Assembly (NCBI RefSeq): GCF_030817315.1 | Contig: NZ_JAUSZF010000001.1 | Coordinates: 754,001 to 818,000, forward strand | Reading direction: 5' to 3' | DNA: 64,000 nt | Source: Sphingomonas faeni | GTDB taxonomy: Bacteria; Pseudomonadota; Alphaproteobacteria; Sphingomonadales; Sphingomonadaceae | In this document: positions 8,510 through 17,421 of the stretch, piece after piece | Layout of the letters: every line of letters starts with the position of its first letter | How positions within the stretch are numbered: position 1 is the first letter of the stretch | Notes under the pieces: generated by a model | The model's database searches: none | The model's input: the letters and a program-made list of their open reading frames with translations, nothing else | What the model was told of the DNA's origin: nothing | Made by a program: the position numbers and the translations under genes

Positions 8510-8866
8510 TCAGCAATAGCCGAACGTCTGCTGGACCACGGTCCGGCCGGCGACTGACACGCTCACTTTGATCCCGGTCGGCACGCCCCACGTCGTGCAG
8601 ATGTCGAGGCAGGCCTGCGCCGCGGTGCCGCTCGGGAAGATCGCCGGGATTGGCAGACAGACCGAGCCAAAGCCGAGCGGGAGGTTGATGCAGACCTTGC
8701 CGTTTTGGACGGTGACGGAGATGCAGGTCGCGCCGAGAACGAGCTTTCCACCAGATGAGATATCGGTCTGATGGTTTACCGAAGACTGCTTGAGGGCAGT
8801 GCTGTGCTGCTGCGCTGCTTCAAGTACGCTATCGATTGCTTTGCTGTCGAAATCATAATGAGTCAT
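8510..8866 (-). CDS. Cysteine-rich hypothetical protein
   Basis: I do not recognise this 118-residue protein. It begins MTHYDFDSKAIDSVLEAAQQ after a strong GGAGGG binding site, which fixes the start. There is no signal peptide. The first 40 residues are polar and helical-looking; the rest is beta-rich and contains six cysteines (ATCIS, KVCIN, SVCLP, QACLD, DICTT and a C-terminal GYC). A charged, helical N-terminus before a cysteine-rich core recalls precursor peptides with a leader, but no modification or export genes are next to it. The upstream 270 bases are noticeably AT-rich, suggesting a regulated promoter or foreign origin. Confidence 0.6.
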   Translation of the reverse strand: MTHYDFDSKAIDSVLEAAQQHSTALKQSSVNHQTDISSGGKLVLGATCISVTVQNGKVCINLPLGFGSVCLPIPAIFPSGTAAQACLDICTTWGVPTGIKVSVSVAGRTVVQQTFGYC

Positions 8867-9137
8867 GGCTAGGTCCCTCCTAAGATTTTCTTGGAAGTAA
8901 TGACTAGCAATGATTCGATGTTGTTGCGTGCACATCATGGTCCATATCCGTAGTTTAATGATCCGAAACGAATACATAAAGCTAACATCTCGAAATTCAC
9001 GTAGTTAATGGAAATACAGTATCTAGTCATGGCTTATGGAAAGAGGCGGTCATCATAGTGCTCCAAAGTTATGACCGCGATCACTGCCGATGCGGAAGCT
9101 CTTGAAAGCTCGCGGAGAAATCGGCATCGCGTCCGCC
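8867..9137. other. AT-rich intergenic region between divergent genes
   Basis: About 270 bases between the cysteine-rich gene (leftward) and the glycosyltransferase (rightward). The middle is much more AT-rich than its surroundings (around 8880-9060), consistent with promoters in both directions. I see no reliable -35/-10 pair, hairpin or small gene. Confidence 0.4.
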
Positions 9138-10274
9138 ATGGCCACTCCCGTGAACATCCTCCACCTCCACTCCTCGTTCGATCTCGGCGGCAAGGAGGCG
9201 CGGGCGGTTCGGTTGATGAACGCGTTCGGCGATCGCGCGAAACACACCATCATTTCCGGAGTACCCGACGCGTTGAGCGCGCGGGACTCGATCGCGAAGG
9301 GTATCCGTTACGAGATCGCGCAGAACCCGCCGCCGCTGACGGGCAAGCCGTCGGTCAAGCGCTACGAGGCGATCGCGCAGTATATGCGACGGTTCGACCT
9401 GGTGCTGACCTACAACTGGGGTGCGATCGACGGGGCGATGGCGCGCCGCGCGTTCGCCAAGGGTGCGCCGCCGCTGGTGCATCACGAGGATGGGTTCAAC
9501 GCCGACGAGGTGGGCGGGCTCAAGATCGAGCGCAACATCTATCGACGGCTCGCGCTGGGTGCGGCGCATGCGCTGGCGGTGCCCTCCGAGGTGCTCGAGG
9601 GCATCGCGCTGAAAACCTGGAAACAGCCGCGCGAGCGCGTGCACCGGATCGTCAACGGGATCGGCACGGCCTATTACGCGCAGAAGCCCGAACCCAAGGC
9701 GATCCCGGGCTTCACGCGCAATGCCAAGGAAGTCGTGATCGGCGCGCTGGCTGGCTTACGCGACGTGAAGGATCTGACCGCGCTGGTCCGTGCGGTCGGC
9801 GGTGTGTCCGGACGCGTGCGCCTCGTGATCGTCGGCGAGGGCCCGGAGCGCGCGAACATCGTGCAGGCGGCCGCGGCGATGGGGATGGCGGACAAGCTGG
9901 TGCTGCCCGGATTTCTCGATCGCCCCTACCGCTATATCGGCCATTTCGACATGCTGGCGGTGTCGTCGCGCAGCGAACAGTTTCCGATCTCGGTGGTCGA
10001 GGCGATGGCGGCGGGCCTGCCGATCGCGAGCTATCCGGTCGGTGACATCAAGCGGATGGTTTCCCCTGAGAATCTACCGTTCGTGACCGACATTGCCAAC
10101 GAGGTGAGGCTGCGCGATGCGTTGCAGGCACTGGTCGCCGATCCCGCCTTGCGAGCCGCCGTAGGCGCGGCGAACCAGGCCAAGGCGAGGGCTGAATTCG
10201 ACGAAGCGGTTATGATCGCTCGCTATCGCGCGCTGTACGAAGATGCCCTGAACCGTCCGGGCGCGCTAACCTAG
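9138..10274 (+). CDS. GT4-family glycosyltransferase
   Basis: This retaining glycosyltransferase of the GT-B fold has about 378 residues. The N-terminal Rossmann domain has LHLHSSFDLGGKEARAVRLM (the family's GG loop); the C-terminal domain has VIVGEGPERANI and the nucleotide-sugar site SSRSEQFPISVVEAMAAGLPI with the E-x7-E arrangement. It probably transfers a sugar in envelope or polysaccharide synthesis at the cytoplasmic membrane. The start at 9138 (MATPVNILHL) is preferred because GT-B proteins begin just before the first strand; an ATG at 9090 is possible. It is not in a recognisable polysaccharide cluster. Confidence 0.85.
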   Translation: MATPVNILHLHSSFDLGGKEARAVRLMNAFGDRAKHTIISGVPDALSARDSIAKGIRYEIAQNPPPLTGKPSVKRYEAIAQYMRRFDLVLTYNWGAIDGAMARRAFAKGAPPLVHHEDGFNADEVGGLKIERNIYRRLALGAAHALAVPSEVLEGIALKTWKQPRERVHRIVNGIGTAYYAQKPEPKAIPGFTRNAKEVVIGALAGLRDVKDLTALVRAVGGVSGRVRLVIVGEGPERANIVQAAAAMGMADKLVLPGFLDRPYRYIGHFDMLAVSSRSEQFPISVVEAMAAGLPIASYPVGDIKRMVSPENLPFVTDIANEVRLRDALQALVADPALRAAVGAANQAKARAEFDEAVMIARYRALYEDALNRPGALT

Positions 10275-10343
10275 GTCGTAATATTGCTCGCACGCTGCGT
10301 CCTTGCGATATAGGGGGCCGTATTTTCCGGGAGAGGTGACGTC

Positions 10344-11747
10344 GTGTTCAAGGGCCTGAAGCCTATCGTCTATAACGGTCGGGAAGTCTGGCCTCTGGTT
10401 GAGGGCGGCAAGGGCGTCGCCGCGACCAACCACGCGTCGGCCGGCGCCTGGGCTGCGGCCGGGGGTATCGGCACCGTTTCTGCGGTCAACGCCGACAGCT
10501 ACGATCCCGAAGGCAAGATCATCCCGCAAGTCTATGCGGCGCTGACGCGGCGCGACCGCCACGAGGAACTCGTCCAGTACGCGATCGAAGGCGCCGTCCA
10601 GCAGGTCGAGCGCGCCTACGAGATCGCTGACGGCAAGGGCGCGATCAACATCAACGTGCTGTGGGAGATGGGCGGCGCGCAGCGGATCCTGCACGGTGTC
10701 CTCGAACGCACGCGCGGCAAGGTCGCAGGCGTCACCTGCGGCGCAGGCATGCCGTACAAGCTGTCCGAGATCACCGCATCCTACGGCGTCAGCTACCTTC
10801 CGATCGTCAGTTCCGGCCGTGCCTTCCGCGCATTGTGGAAGCGTGCCTATTCGAAGGCGGCCGAGTGGCTGGCGGCGGTGGTGTACGAGGATCCGTGGCT
10901 TGCTGGCGGGCATAACGGCCTGTCGAACGCCGAGGACCCGTTGAAGCCGCAGGACCCGTATCCGCGCGTCAAGGAACTGCGCGACGTGATGCGCGAAGGC
11001 GGCATCAGCGACGACGTGCCGATCGTGATGGCGGGCGGCGTCTGGTATCTGCGCGACTGGAACGACTGGATCGACAATCCGGAACTGGGCACGATCGCGT
11101 TCCAGTTCGGCACGCGGCCGCTGCTGACGCGCGAAAGCCCGATCCCGCAGGGGTGGAAGGACGCGCTGACGCAGATCGAGGAAGGCGACGTGCTGCTGCA
11201 CAAATTCTCGCCGACCGGGTTCTATTCGTCGGCGGTGCGCAATCCGTTCCTGCGTTCGCTTGAAGCTCGGTCCGAGCGCCAGATCGCGTTTTCGACGCAG
11301 GAAGCTGGCGATCATATCTTCCAGCTCGACGTCGGCGTGAAGGGCAAGAACTTCTGGGTCACGCGCAACGACCTGCTGAGCGCGCGCCAGTGGTTTGGCG
11401 AGGGCTATACCGACGCGCTGAAGACGCCGGACAATACGCTCGTGTTCGTCAGCCCGACCGAGAAGGGCATGATCCGCAAGGATCAGGCGGACTGCATGGG
11501 TTGTCTGTCGCAATGCTCGTTCTCGAGCTGGGCGGATACCGAGACGAACTCGACCGGTCGCCTCGCCGATCCGCGAAGCTTCTGCATCCAGAAGACGTTG
11601 CAGGACATCGCGCATGGCGGGGACATCGACCAGAACCTGATGTTCGCCGGGCATGCGGCGTATAATTTCAAGAAGGACCCGTTCTATTCGAACGGGTTCG
11701 TGCCGAGTGTCGGGCAGCTCGTGGATCGGATCCTGACGGGGGATTGA
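10344..11747 (+). CDS. Nitronate monooxygenase / 2-nitropropane dioxygenase family flavoprotein
   Basis: This FMN-dependent TIM-barrel protein of 467 residues is related to nitronate monooxygenase and enoyl-ACP reductase FabK-like flavin oxidoreductases. Visible elements are the N-terminal ATNHASAGAWAAAGGIGTVS, the VTCGAGMPYKLSE strand, the phosphate-binding VMAGGVWY and the FQFGTRPLL segment. A C-terminal extension contains CMGCLSQC followed by a further cysteine (SFC), suggesting a metal or Fe-S site as in the longer members of this family. The start is GTG after a GGGAGAGG site. Substrate unknown; detoxification of nitronates is the default annotation. Confidence 0.82.
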   Translation: MFKGLKPIVYNGREVWPLVEGGKGVAATNHASAGAWAAAGGIGTVSAVNADSYDPEGKIIPQVYAALTRRDRHEELVQYAIEGAVQQVERAYEIADGKGAININVLWEMGGAQRILHGVLERTRGKVAGVTCGAGMPYKLSEITASYGVSYLPIVSSGRAFRALWKRAYSKAAEWLAAVVYEDPWLAGGHNGLSNAEDPLKPQDPYPRVKELRDVMREGGISDDVPIVMAGGVWYLRDWNDWIDNPELGTIAFQFGTRPLLTRESPIPQGWKDALTQIEEGDVLLHKFSPTGFYSSAVRNPFLRSLEARSERQIAFSTQEAGDHIFQLDVGVKGKNFWVTRNDLLSARQWFGEGYTDALKTPDNTLVFVSPTEKGMIRKDQADCMGCLSQCSFSSWADTETNSTGRLADPRSFCIQKTLQDIAHGGDIDQNLMFAGHAAYNFKKDPFYSNGFVPSVGQLVDRILTGD

Positions 11748-11819
11748 GGCTGGGGCGTTGTGCAATTTTCAGCCACCGCCTGACCTGAATGTGAGGCGGT
11801 GGCTAAAGTCGCATGTTTC

Positions 11820-11863
11820 CCCGCGAAGGCGGGGACCCAGACTGGGCTCCCGCCTTCGCGGGA
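11820..11863. repeat. REP-like palindrome
   Basis: Inverted arms CGCGAAGGCGGGGACCCAG and CTCCCGCCTTCGCGGGAG, the same family as at 1963-2060, in the spacer after the nitronate monooxygenase gene. It may serve as a transcription-stop hairpin but lacks a T-run. Confidence 0.7.
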
Positions 11864-11960
11864 GAACAAGGGAGGGGCGAACCGTCGTTCGAATGCGGTT
11901 GCGCCTTGCTTCGACGAGGAAAGCATCGAACAGGTCGGCCGCTGGGAATAGGAACCGCAT

Positions 11961-12587
11961 ATGACGCTGCACGCATGGTGGCTGTTCGCGGTCGCGGTGT
12001 TCCTGTTGTGCGGGACGCCGGGGCCGAACATGCTGCACATCATGACGCGCAGCATCGCGTTCGGCGCGCGGCGCAGCATGGCGGCGATGGCCGGGTGCCT
12101 TACCGCGTTGGTCCTCGTCCTCGCAGCATCGGCGGCGGGCGTGTCCGCGTTGCTGGCGGCGTGGCCGCGCGTTTTCGATGCGCTACGCTATGCGGGCGTC
12201 GCATACCTGATCTTCCTCGGTATCAAGGCCTGGCGTGGGGCAGGGTCGCCGCTCGACGTCGGCAGCGACAGCCTTCCCGCGACCTGGTCTGCCGCGCGGC
12301 TGTTCCGGGGCGGGTTCGCGATCGGTATCAGCAACCCCAAGCTGCTGTTGTTCGCGGCCGCTTTCCTTCCGCAGTTCATCGACAACGCATCACCGCGGGT
12401 ACCGCAATTCGCGATCCTGGTGGCGACCTTCGCGGTGTTCGAGAGCTTCTGGTACGGCGTCTATGCGGCCGGTGGACGGACGCTCGCGCGGTCGCTGACA
12501 CGACCGGCGCTGCGTCGTGCGTTCGACCGTATGACGGGCGTGATCTTCATCGGTTTCGGCCTCGCGTTGCTGCGGGTGCGAACGTAG
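11961..12587 (+). CDS. LysE/RhtB-family amino-acid exporter
   Basis: This inner-membrane exporter has 208 residues and about six hydrophobic segments. The family's start is plain: short hydrophobic N-terminus followed by GTPGPNMLHIMTRS, where the GPN motif is conserved. Later helices include LRYAGVAYLIFLGIKAW and the GFAIGISNPKLLLF segment, also family hallmarks. Members export basic or neutral amino acids or homoserine lactones; the substrate cannot be inferred here. It sits alone between repeats. Confidence 0.88.
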   Translation: MTLHAWWLFAVAVFLLCGTPGPNMLHIMTRSIAFGARRSMAAMAGCLTALVLVLAASAAGVSALLAAWPRVFDALRYAGVAYLIFLGIKAWRGAGSPLDVGSDSLPATWSAARLFRGGFAIGISNPKLLLFAAAFLPQFIDNASPRVPQFAILVATFAVFESFWYGVYAAGGRTLARSLTRPALRRAFDRMTGVIFIGFGLALLRVRT

Positions 12588-12753
12588 CAACGCTTGCTGC
12601 GCCATTGCCGTTCGGCGCGATAGCGCGCATAGCTGACGCATCGCGGCGCTTCGTACGGGCAGGCTGCGACTGAGAGATGCTTTGCGCTCCCGCTCCAAGC
12701 CGGGAATGCCGCATGACCATCTATTCTGCCATCGTGATCTCAGGGGTCGCATC

Positions 12754-12999
12754 GTGACGACGGGTAGCGACACGGTCGTGCCGATCTCGCGCGCGGTGAA
12801 CGTCAGCGTCGAACAGCCCCAGGTCGTCGCGATGTGCAAGAAGCATGACGCGATCATCAGCGCGATCGAGACTCTGCCATCGGGTGGAACGAGGGTCGTG
12901 CTCATGAACAGCGCGGATGCCGCGAAGATCATCAAGGCGTTCGGATCGAAGGTGCTGACCGGAACGGTCGCACGGACGCACTGGATGCGCGCGGTTTAA
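12754..12999 (+). CDS. Hypothetical protein (81 aa)
   Basis: Unrecognised small soluble protein. The GTG at 12754 is chosen because AGGGG lies six bases upstream; the frame stays open further back to an ATG at 12706 without a convincing ribosome binding site. A 14-codon frame beginning at about 12715 ends in the TGA that overlaps this GTG, which could couple translation. The sequence is mixed alpha/beta (VVLMNSADAAKIIKAFG near the end), with no motif I can name. Confidence 0.5.
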   Translation: MTTGSDTVVPISRAVNVSVEQPQVVAMCKKHDAIISAIETLPSGGTRVVLMNSADAAKIIKAFGSKVLTGTVARTHWMRAV

Positions 13000-13008
13000 G
13001 GAATTGTC

Positions 13009-13110
13009 TTGATCCTCCCTCGCAAGGGGGAGGTGGCTGGCACTTGCCAGGCGGGGGGGAGGAACGCGGAACCTAGGTTCCGTGTCCTCCCCCCGGGGCG
13101 CGACCTGGGG
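13009..13110. repeat. GC-rich inverted repeats downstream of hypothetical gene
   Basis: The spacer contains CTCCCTCGCAAGGGGGAGG, itself palindromic, and GGGGGGAGG...CCTCCCCCC arms around 13050-13098 with a central palindrome CGGAACCTAGGTTCCG. It separates two convergent genes and may act as a bidirectional transcription stop. Confidence 0.5.
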
Positions 13111-13127
13111 CCGCAAAAACGCTCAGG

Positions 13128-13319
13128 TCAGTCGGCGACGGTGCCGACCACGGCGCCACCAGCGCCGCCAACGGCCGCACCCTTCTCGACGCTACCACCG
13201 GTCGCTGCGGCGACGCCTGCGCCGCCGGCTGCGCCGATGCCCGCGCCCTTGAGCGTCGAGCATGCGCTCATCGATACGGCGGAAGCGACCAGCAGGGCGG
13301 AAACGGCAAACTTCTTCAT
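13128..13319 (-). CDS. Small glycine-zipper lipoprotein
   Basis: This 63-residue protein has a lipoprotein signal (MKKFAVSALLVASAVSMSAC, lipobox SMSAC) followed by a glycine/alanine-rich region with repeated GxxxG spacing (GAGIGAAGGAGVAAATGG, GGAGGAVVG). Such glycine-zipper lipoproteins (OsmB/entericidin-like in appearance) sit in the envelope; many are stress-induced. A GGAG site lies just before this ATG and sets the start, although the frame is open 45 bases further. The gene is monocistronic. Confidence 0.8.
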   Translation of the reverse strand: MKKFAVSALLVASAVSMSACSTLKGAGIGAAGGAGVAAATGGSVEKGAAVGGAGGAVVGTVAD

Positions 13320-13409
13320 CTCGGATACTCCTGTTTTCCCGGGGATATCCAACAAATGATGCACCGCGGTATCGGTTCCGAAGTATCGACGCCGATTGTA
13401 TCGGCCGAC

Positions 13410-14408
13410 TCAGATCCAGCCGTCGAGCACTTGGTCGGGCGGGCGGTGGCCATCCGCCCACATCCGGATATTCTGGATGACGCGTTCGCCGGACGCCATC
13501 CTCCCTTCCAGCGTGGCGGACCCCATGTGCGGCAACATCACGACGTTGGGTAAGGCGAGCAGTCGGGGATCGATCGCCGGCTCGTGCGCCCAGACGTCGA
13601 GCCCCGCGCCAGCCAGCCGCCCGTTCTCCAGCGCCTCGACCAGTGCCGCCTCGTCGACGATCCCGCCGCGCGCCGCGTTGATCAGGTACACATGCGGCCG
13701 CATCAGCGCGATCCGGCGCGCGTCCAGCAGGTTGCGGCTGTCGGGATTGAGCGGCGTGTGGATCGTGACGATGTCGACGGCGGCAAGCATGTCGTCGAGC
13801 GACGCATGGAACGTCGCTGCCAATTGTGCCTCGCGGACCGCGGGCAGGCGCTGCCGATTGTGATAATGGATCGTCAGCCCGAACGCGCGCGCCCTGAGCG
13901 CGACCGCCTGGCCGATCCGTCCCATCCCGACGATGCCGAGCGCCTTGCCGCCGATCCGGTGGCCGAGCATCCCGCCGGGACTCCAGCCCTTCCATTGGCC
14001 GGAGCGCACCAGCTTCTCGCCCTCGGCCAGGCGGCGCGGGACGGACAGGATCAGCGCCATCGTCATGTCCGCCGTGTCCTCGGTAAGGACCCCCGGCGTG
14101 TTGGTGACGATGATCCCGCGTGCCCGCGCCGCCTTCAGGTCGATGTGGTTCACGCCCGCGCCGTAGTTCGCGATCAGCTTCAGGCGGTCGCCCGCGCCTG
14201 CAATGAGCGCCGCGTCGATGTCGTCGGTGACGGTCGGCACCAGCACGTCGCAATCGGCCATCGCCGCGGCAAGCTGGTCGCGGTCGAGCTTGGTGTCGGC
14301 ACGGTTGTTGTGCGTGTCGAACAGCGCCTCCATCCGGTCCATGAGCGTATCGGCCAGCTCGCGAGTGACGACGACCTTCGGGTTCGGACAGCGGCGTGTG
14401 TCGGTCAT
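13410..14408 (-). CDS. D-isomer-specific 2-hydroxyacid dehydrogenase (glyoxylate/hydroxypyruvate reductase-like)
   Basis: This NAD(P)-dependent dehydrogenase of 332 residues reduces 2-oxoacids such as glyoxylate or hydroxypyruvate, or runs in reverse. The nucleotide site GMGRIGQAVALRARAFG, the catalytic Arg in INAARGGIVDE, the Glu in GLDVWAHEP and the His in MLPHMGSAT are all in place, so the enzyme should be active. The N-terminal residues KVVVTREL fit the GyaR/GhrB group. Exact substrate not determinable. It is convergent with the upstream part of the window and divergent from the SH3 gene at 14513. Confidence 0.88.
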   Translation of the reverse strand: MTDTRRCPNPKVVVTRELADTLMDRMEALFDTHNNRADTKLDRDQLAAAMADCDVLVPTVTDDIDAALIAGAGDRLKLIANYGAGVNHIDLKAARARGIIVTNTPGVLTEDTADMTMALILSVPRRLAEGEKLVRSGQWKGWSPGGMLGHRIGGKALGIVGMGRIGQAVALRARAFGLTIHYHNRQRLPAVREAQLAATFHASLDDMLAAVDIVTIHTPLNPDSRNLLDARRIALMRPHVYLINAARGGIVDEAALVEALENGRLAGAGLDVWAHEPAIDPRLLALPNVVMLPHMGSATLEGRMASGERVIQNIRMWADGHRPPDQVLDGWI

Positions 14409-14512
14409 GCGGACGGCTTGGCGAAGCCGTTCGTGCCCGTCAACGTCGGGCCGTCAACTTCGGTTGAGGAAAGCGGTTCGTCGCGATAGGACGTCGCCTC
14501 GCCAGTTAGGAC

Positions 14513-15016
14513 ATGACCATGCGCATTCTCGCCGCCGCGCTCTCCGTTTTCGTTGCCACCGCGCTGGTGCCCGACCCGGCGGCGGCGGCGCCCGACGCGA
14601 CCAAGCGAAGCGTGCCCTATTATGCGTCGATCTCGGCTAGCCGTGCGCGGATGCGGACGGGACCTGCACGGACGTATCCGGCGAGCTGGCTGTACCAACG
14701 CCAGGATCTGCCGATCAAGGTCGTGGCGATCTTCAAGCAATGGCGCAGGATCGCCGATCCCGACGGGACCGAAGGCTGGATGCAGGCGAATTTGTTGAGC
14801 GGCACGCGGACCGCGATCGTGCGGGGGGCTGGGGCTGTGGCGTTGCGGGAGAAGCCCGTTTCGGGGAGCCGGTTGCTGTGGCGCGCGGCGCCTGGGGTGG
14901 TCGGGCGGATTAGCCAGTGCGGGAATGGGTGGTGCCGGATGGATGTGAAGGGGCAGGCGGGGTTCGTTCAGATTGGCGGGCTTTGGGGTGTGGAGGCTGG
15001 TGAGGTTTTGCCCTGA
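14513..15016 (+). CDS. Secreted bacterial SH3-domain protein
   Basis: This 167-residue protein starts with a Sec signal peptide (MTMRILAAALSVFVATALV, cleavage likely after PAAAAP). Two bacterial SH3 repeats follow: ASISASRARMRTGPARTYPA with WLYQRQDLPIKVV and DGTEGWMQANLL, then ALREKPVSGSRLLW with GWCRMDVKGQAGFVQ. Such proteins bind peptidoglycan or envelope components in the periplasm. A second ATG two codons in is possible. It is a widespread sphingomonad/rhizobial hypothetical with no assigned role that I know of. Confidence 0.85.
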   Translation: MTMRILAAALSVFVATALVPDPAAAAPDATKRSVPYYASISASRARMRTGPARTYPASWLYQRQDLPIKVVAIFKQWRRIADPDGTEGWMQANLLSGTRTAIVRGAGAVALREKPVSGSRLLWRAAPGVVGRISQCGNGWCRMDVKGQAGFVQIGGLWGVEAGEVLP

Positions 15017-15059
15017 GGGGTTGGGGGGGCGTGGTTTGGGCGGGTGTCGCGTGATGCGG

Positions 15060-15107
15060 AAGCCTACCCACCCCCGGCCCCTCCCTTTCAGGGAGGGGGG
15101 AAGAGGA
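15060..15107. repeat. GC-rich palindromic repeat (same family as 3585-4078)
   Basis: CCCACCCCCGGCCCCTCCCT followed by CAGGGAGGGGGG, matching the repeat units seen downstream of selO. It sits between the convergent SH3 and thiolase genes. Confidence 0.7.
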
Positions 15108-16313
15108 CTAGCGCATCAATTCCACGGCCATTGCTGTCGCTTCGCCGCCGCCTATGCAGAGCGAGGCGAGGCCGCGCTTCTGGCCGGTGGTTTCGAGGGC
15201 CGACAACAAAGTCGCGAGGATCCGCGCGCCGCTTGCGCCGATCGGATGGCCCAATGCACACGCGCCGCCGTGAATGTTCACCCTGTCATGCGGCAATCCC
15301 AGGTCGCGCATCGCGATCATTGCGACGACGGCGAAGGCTTCGTTGACCTCGAACAGGTCGATGTCCGACGCGGACCAGCCGGCCTTCTCCATCGCCTTGC
15401 GCATCGCGAATACCGGCGCGGTCGTGAACAGCGACGGCGCGTGCGCGTGCGCGGCGTGCGCGACGACGCGCGCGATCGGCGTGATGCCGAGGCGCTCGGC
15501 GACGCTCGCGCGCGTCATGACCAGGGCCGCCGCGCCGTCGGAGATCGACGACGCGTTGGCGGCGGTGATCGTGCCGTCCTTCGAGAAGGCGGGCTTCAGC
15601 GTCGGGATCTTGGCGACGTCGCCCTTGGCCGGCTGCTCGTCGAGCGAGACCGTCGTCGTGCCCTTGCGGCCGGCAATATCGACGGAGACGATCTCTCGGT
15701 CGAACGCGCCGGACTTCTGCGCGGCCTGCGCGCGGTGGAGCGATTCGATCGCGTAATCGTCCATCTGCTTGCGCGTGAACTGGTATTCGTGCGCGGTATC
15801 CTCCGCGAAATTGCCCATCAGCTTGCCGGGTTCGTACGCATCCTCGAGCCCGTCGAGATACATGTGATCGTACATTCGGTCGTGGCCGATCCGCGCTCCG
15901 CCGCGGTGGCTCTTCGACAGGTACGGCGCGTTGGTCATGCTCTCCATGCCGCCCGCGACGAGCAGGTCGACCGAGCCGGCCGCCAGCGCATCCGCGGCAA
16001 GGATCGCCGCCTGCATGCCAGATCCACACATCTTGTTGACCGTGGTCGCCTCGACGTGATCGCCCAGCCCGGCGTTGATCGCCGCCTGTCGGGCAGGCGC
16101 CTGGCCGAGCCCCGCGGGCAGTACGCAGCCCATGTAGATCCGCTCGATCTCGGCGGCGGGCACGCCCGAGCGCTCGACCGCACCGCGCACCACGTCGGCG
16201 CCGAGTTGCGTAGCGGTAGCGCCAGCAAGTGCGCCCTGGAACGATCCCATCGGCGTACGCGCGTAGGACAGGATGACGATGGGATCTCGATCGGCGGCCA
16301 CTTCACTCTCCAT
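15108..16313 (-). CDS. Acetyl-CoA C-acetyltransferase (thiolase)
   Basis: This thiolase of 401 residues condenses or cleaves acetyl-CoA/acetoacetyl-CoA or longer acyl-CoAs. The nucleophile cysteine lies in NKMCGSGMQ (residue 96), the histidine in EVNEAFAV and later blocks, and the second catalytic cysteine in GGACALGHPIGASG. The pattern resembles the biosynthetic (AtoB/PhaA) branch more than FadA/FadI, but no partner gene (phaB, fadB) is adjacent to decide between PHB synthesis, ketone-body use and beta-oxidation. First Met chosen (MESEVAADRD); a later start would remove part of the first strand. Confidence 0.88.
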   Translation of the reverse strand: MESEVAADRDPIVILSYARTPMGSFQGALAGATATQLGADVVRGAVERSGVPAAEIERIYMGCVLPAGLGQAPARQAAINAGLGDHVEATTVNKMCGSGMQAAILAADALAAGSVDLLVAGGMESMTNAPYLSKSHRGGARIGHDRMYDHMYLDGLEDAYEPGKLMGNFAEDTAHEYQFTRKQMDDYAIESLHRAQAAQKSGAFDREIVSVDIAGRKGTTTVSLDEQPAKGDVAKIPTLKPAFSKDGTITAANASSISDGAAALVMTRASVAERLGITPIARVVAHAAHAHAPSLFTTAPVFAMRKAMEKAGWSASDIDLFEVNEAFAVVAMIAMRDLGLPHDRVNIHGGACALGHPIGASGARILATLLSALETTGQKRGLASLCIGGGEATAMAVELMR

Positions 16314-16389
16314 ATATTCTTATGCCCCCGTATCTGGGGTTGATGTGCGGCAATACAAAGCAGGGCGGGATGCGCCTAGACCCGTCGGC

Positions 16390-16641
16390 ATGGAAACACT
16401 CATCACGACGCTCAAATGGTGTGCCGCAGCCTCTGGCGTGATCGCGGCATTCATGGTGTCGCTCGATTTCGGGCGACGCGTGACGGGGTGGGGGTTCGTG
16501 TTGTTCGTGGGCTCGTCGATCGCCTGGCTGAGCGGGGCGGCCTTGACCGGGGACTGGGCGCTCGGCACGCAGAACATCGTGTTGTTCGGCATCAACCTCC
16601 TGGGCGTCTATCGCTATCTTATCCGCAAGACCGGTGTCTGA
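16390..16641 (+). CDS. Small inner-membrane protein
   Basis: 83 residues with three hydrophobic segments (about 10-27, 34-53 and 62-79). I chose METLITTLKWCAAASG at 16390 because upstream codons overlap the divergent thiolase start. No family recognised; similar short three-helix proteins are common in proteobacteria. It precedes the prepilin peptidase gene by 24 bases on the same strand. Confidence 0.65.
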   Translation: METLITTLKWCAAASGVIAAFMVSLDFGRRVTGWGFVLFVGSSIAWLSGAALTGDWALGTQNIVLFGINLLGVYRYLIRKTGV

Positions 16642-16665
16642 GATGACCGCTGTCTGAGGTCGCCG

Positions 16666-17421
16666 ATGTCTGAGGTCACTGTCTGGGCGATGGCGCTGGG
16701 CGTGCTCGGCGCGATCCTCGGAAGTTTCATCGCGGCGTTGGTGATCCGCTGGCCTGACGATCGTTCGGTTATGCAGGGCCGGTCGGCGTGCGACGGGTGC
16801 GGGCGGATCCTTAACCCTGTTGAACTGGTGCCGTTGCTGAGCGCGCTTGTGCTGCGCGGACGGTGTCGCGGGTGCGGCGTAGCGATCAGTCCGGTGCACT
16901 GGCGTATCGAGCTCGCCGCCCTAGCGATCGGCGTAGCCGCAGGGATCGTTGCGCCGGGGCCGGTCGGGATCGCCGGTGCGGTGTTCGGCTGGCTGCTGCT
17001 CGCGCTTGCCAGCCTCGACCTCGTCGCGTTCTGGCTACCCGATCGTCTCACGCTGTTGCTGGCGCTGGCCGGCTTGGCGAGTGCCGCACTCGGCATCGAG
17101 CCGCCGATCGCCGAACGACTGATCGGTGGTGCGGCCGGCTTCGGCATTTTGTGGCTGGTCGCGTTCGGCTATCGACGTTTGCGAGGACGTGACGGTATGG
17201 GCGGCGGCGATCCGAAGCTGTTCGGCGCGATCGGCCTGTGGCTCGGCTGGCAGATGTTGCCTGCCGTGCTGTTGATCGCAAGCATGATCGGGCTCGGCGT
17301 CGTGCTCGCCGCGCATCTCAAGGGGCGGGCGATGGCCGCGGATACCGCGCTGCCGTTCGGCGCATTGCTGGCGATCGCGGCTTATCCGGCCTGGCTCTTC
17401 ATGATAGGTCTTGCGCCATGA
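16666..17421 (+). CDS. A24-family prepilin peptidase (PilD/GspO type)
   Basis: This membrane aspartyl protease of 251 residues cleaves the leader of type IV pilins or type II secretion pseudopilins and may N-methylate the new N-terminus. It has the N-terminal GSFIAALVIRWP motif, a zinc-type tetracysteine (CDGCGRIL and CRGCGVAIS), the first catalytic Asp in LALASLDLVAFWLPD and the second in GMGGGDPKLFGA. Several transmembrane helices follow. No pilus genes are adjacent. Its stop overlaps the start of the next gene by four bases. Confidence 0.88.
   Translation: MSEVTVWAMALGVLGAILGSFIAALVIRWPDDRSVMQGRSACDGCGRILNPVELVPLLSALVLRGRCRGCGVAISPVHWRIELAALAIGVAAGIVAPGPVGIAGAVFGWLLLALASLDLVAFWLPDRLTLLLALAGLASAALGIEPPIAERLIGGAAGFGILWLVAFGYRRLRGRDGMGGGDPKLFGAIGLWLGWQMLPAVLLIASMIGLGVVLAAHLKGRAMAADTALPFGALLAIAAYPAWLFMIGLAP

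Noticed and set aside
12715..12759. 14-codon leader frame before the 12754 gene
   Set aside because: It overlaps the next start by coincidence of GTGA and has no leader features (no run of one amino acid, no attenuator hairpin).
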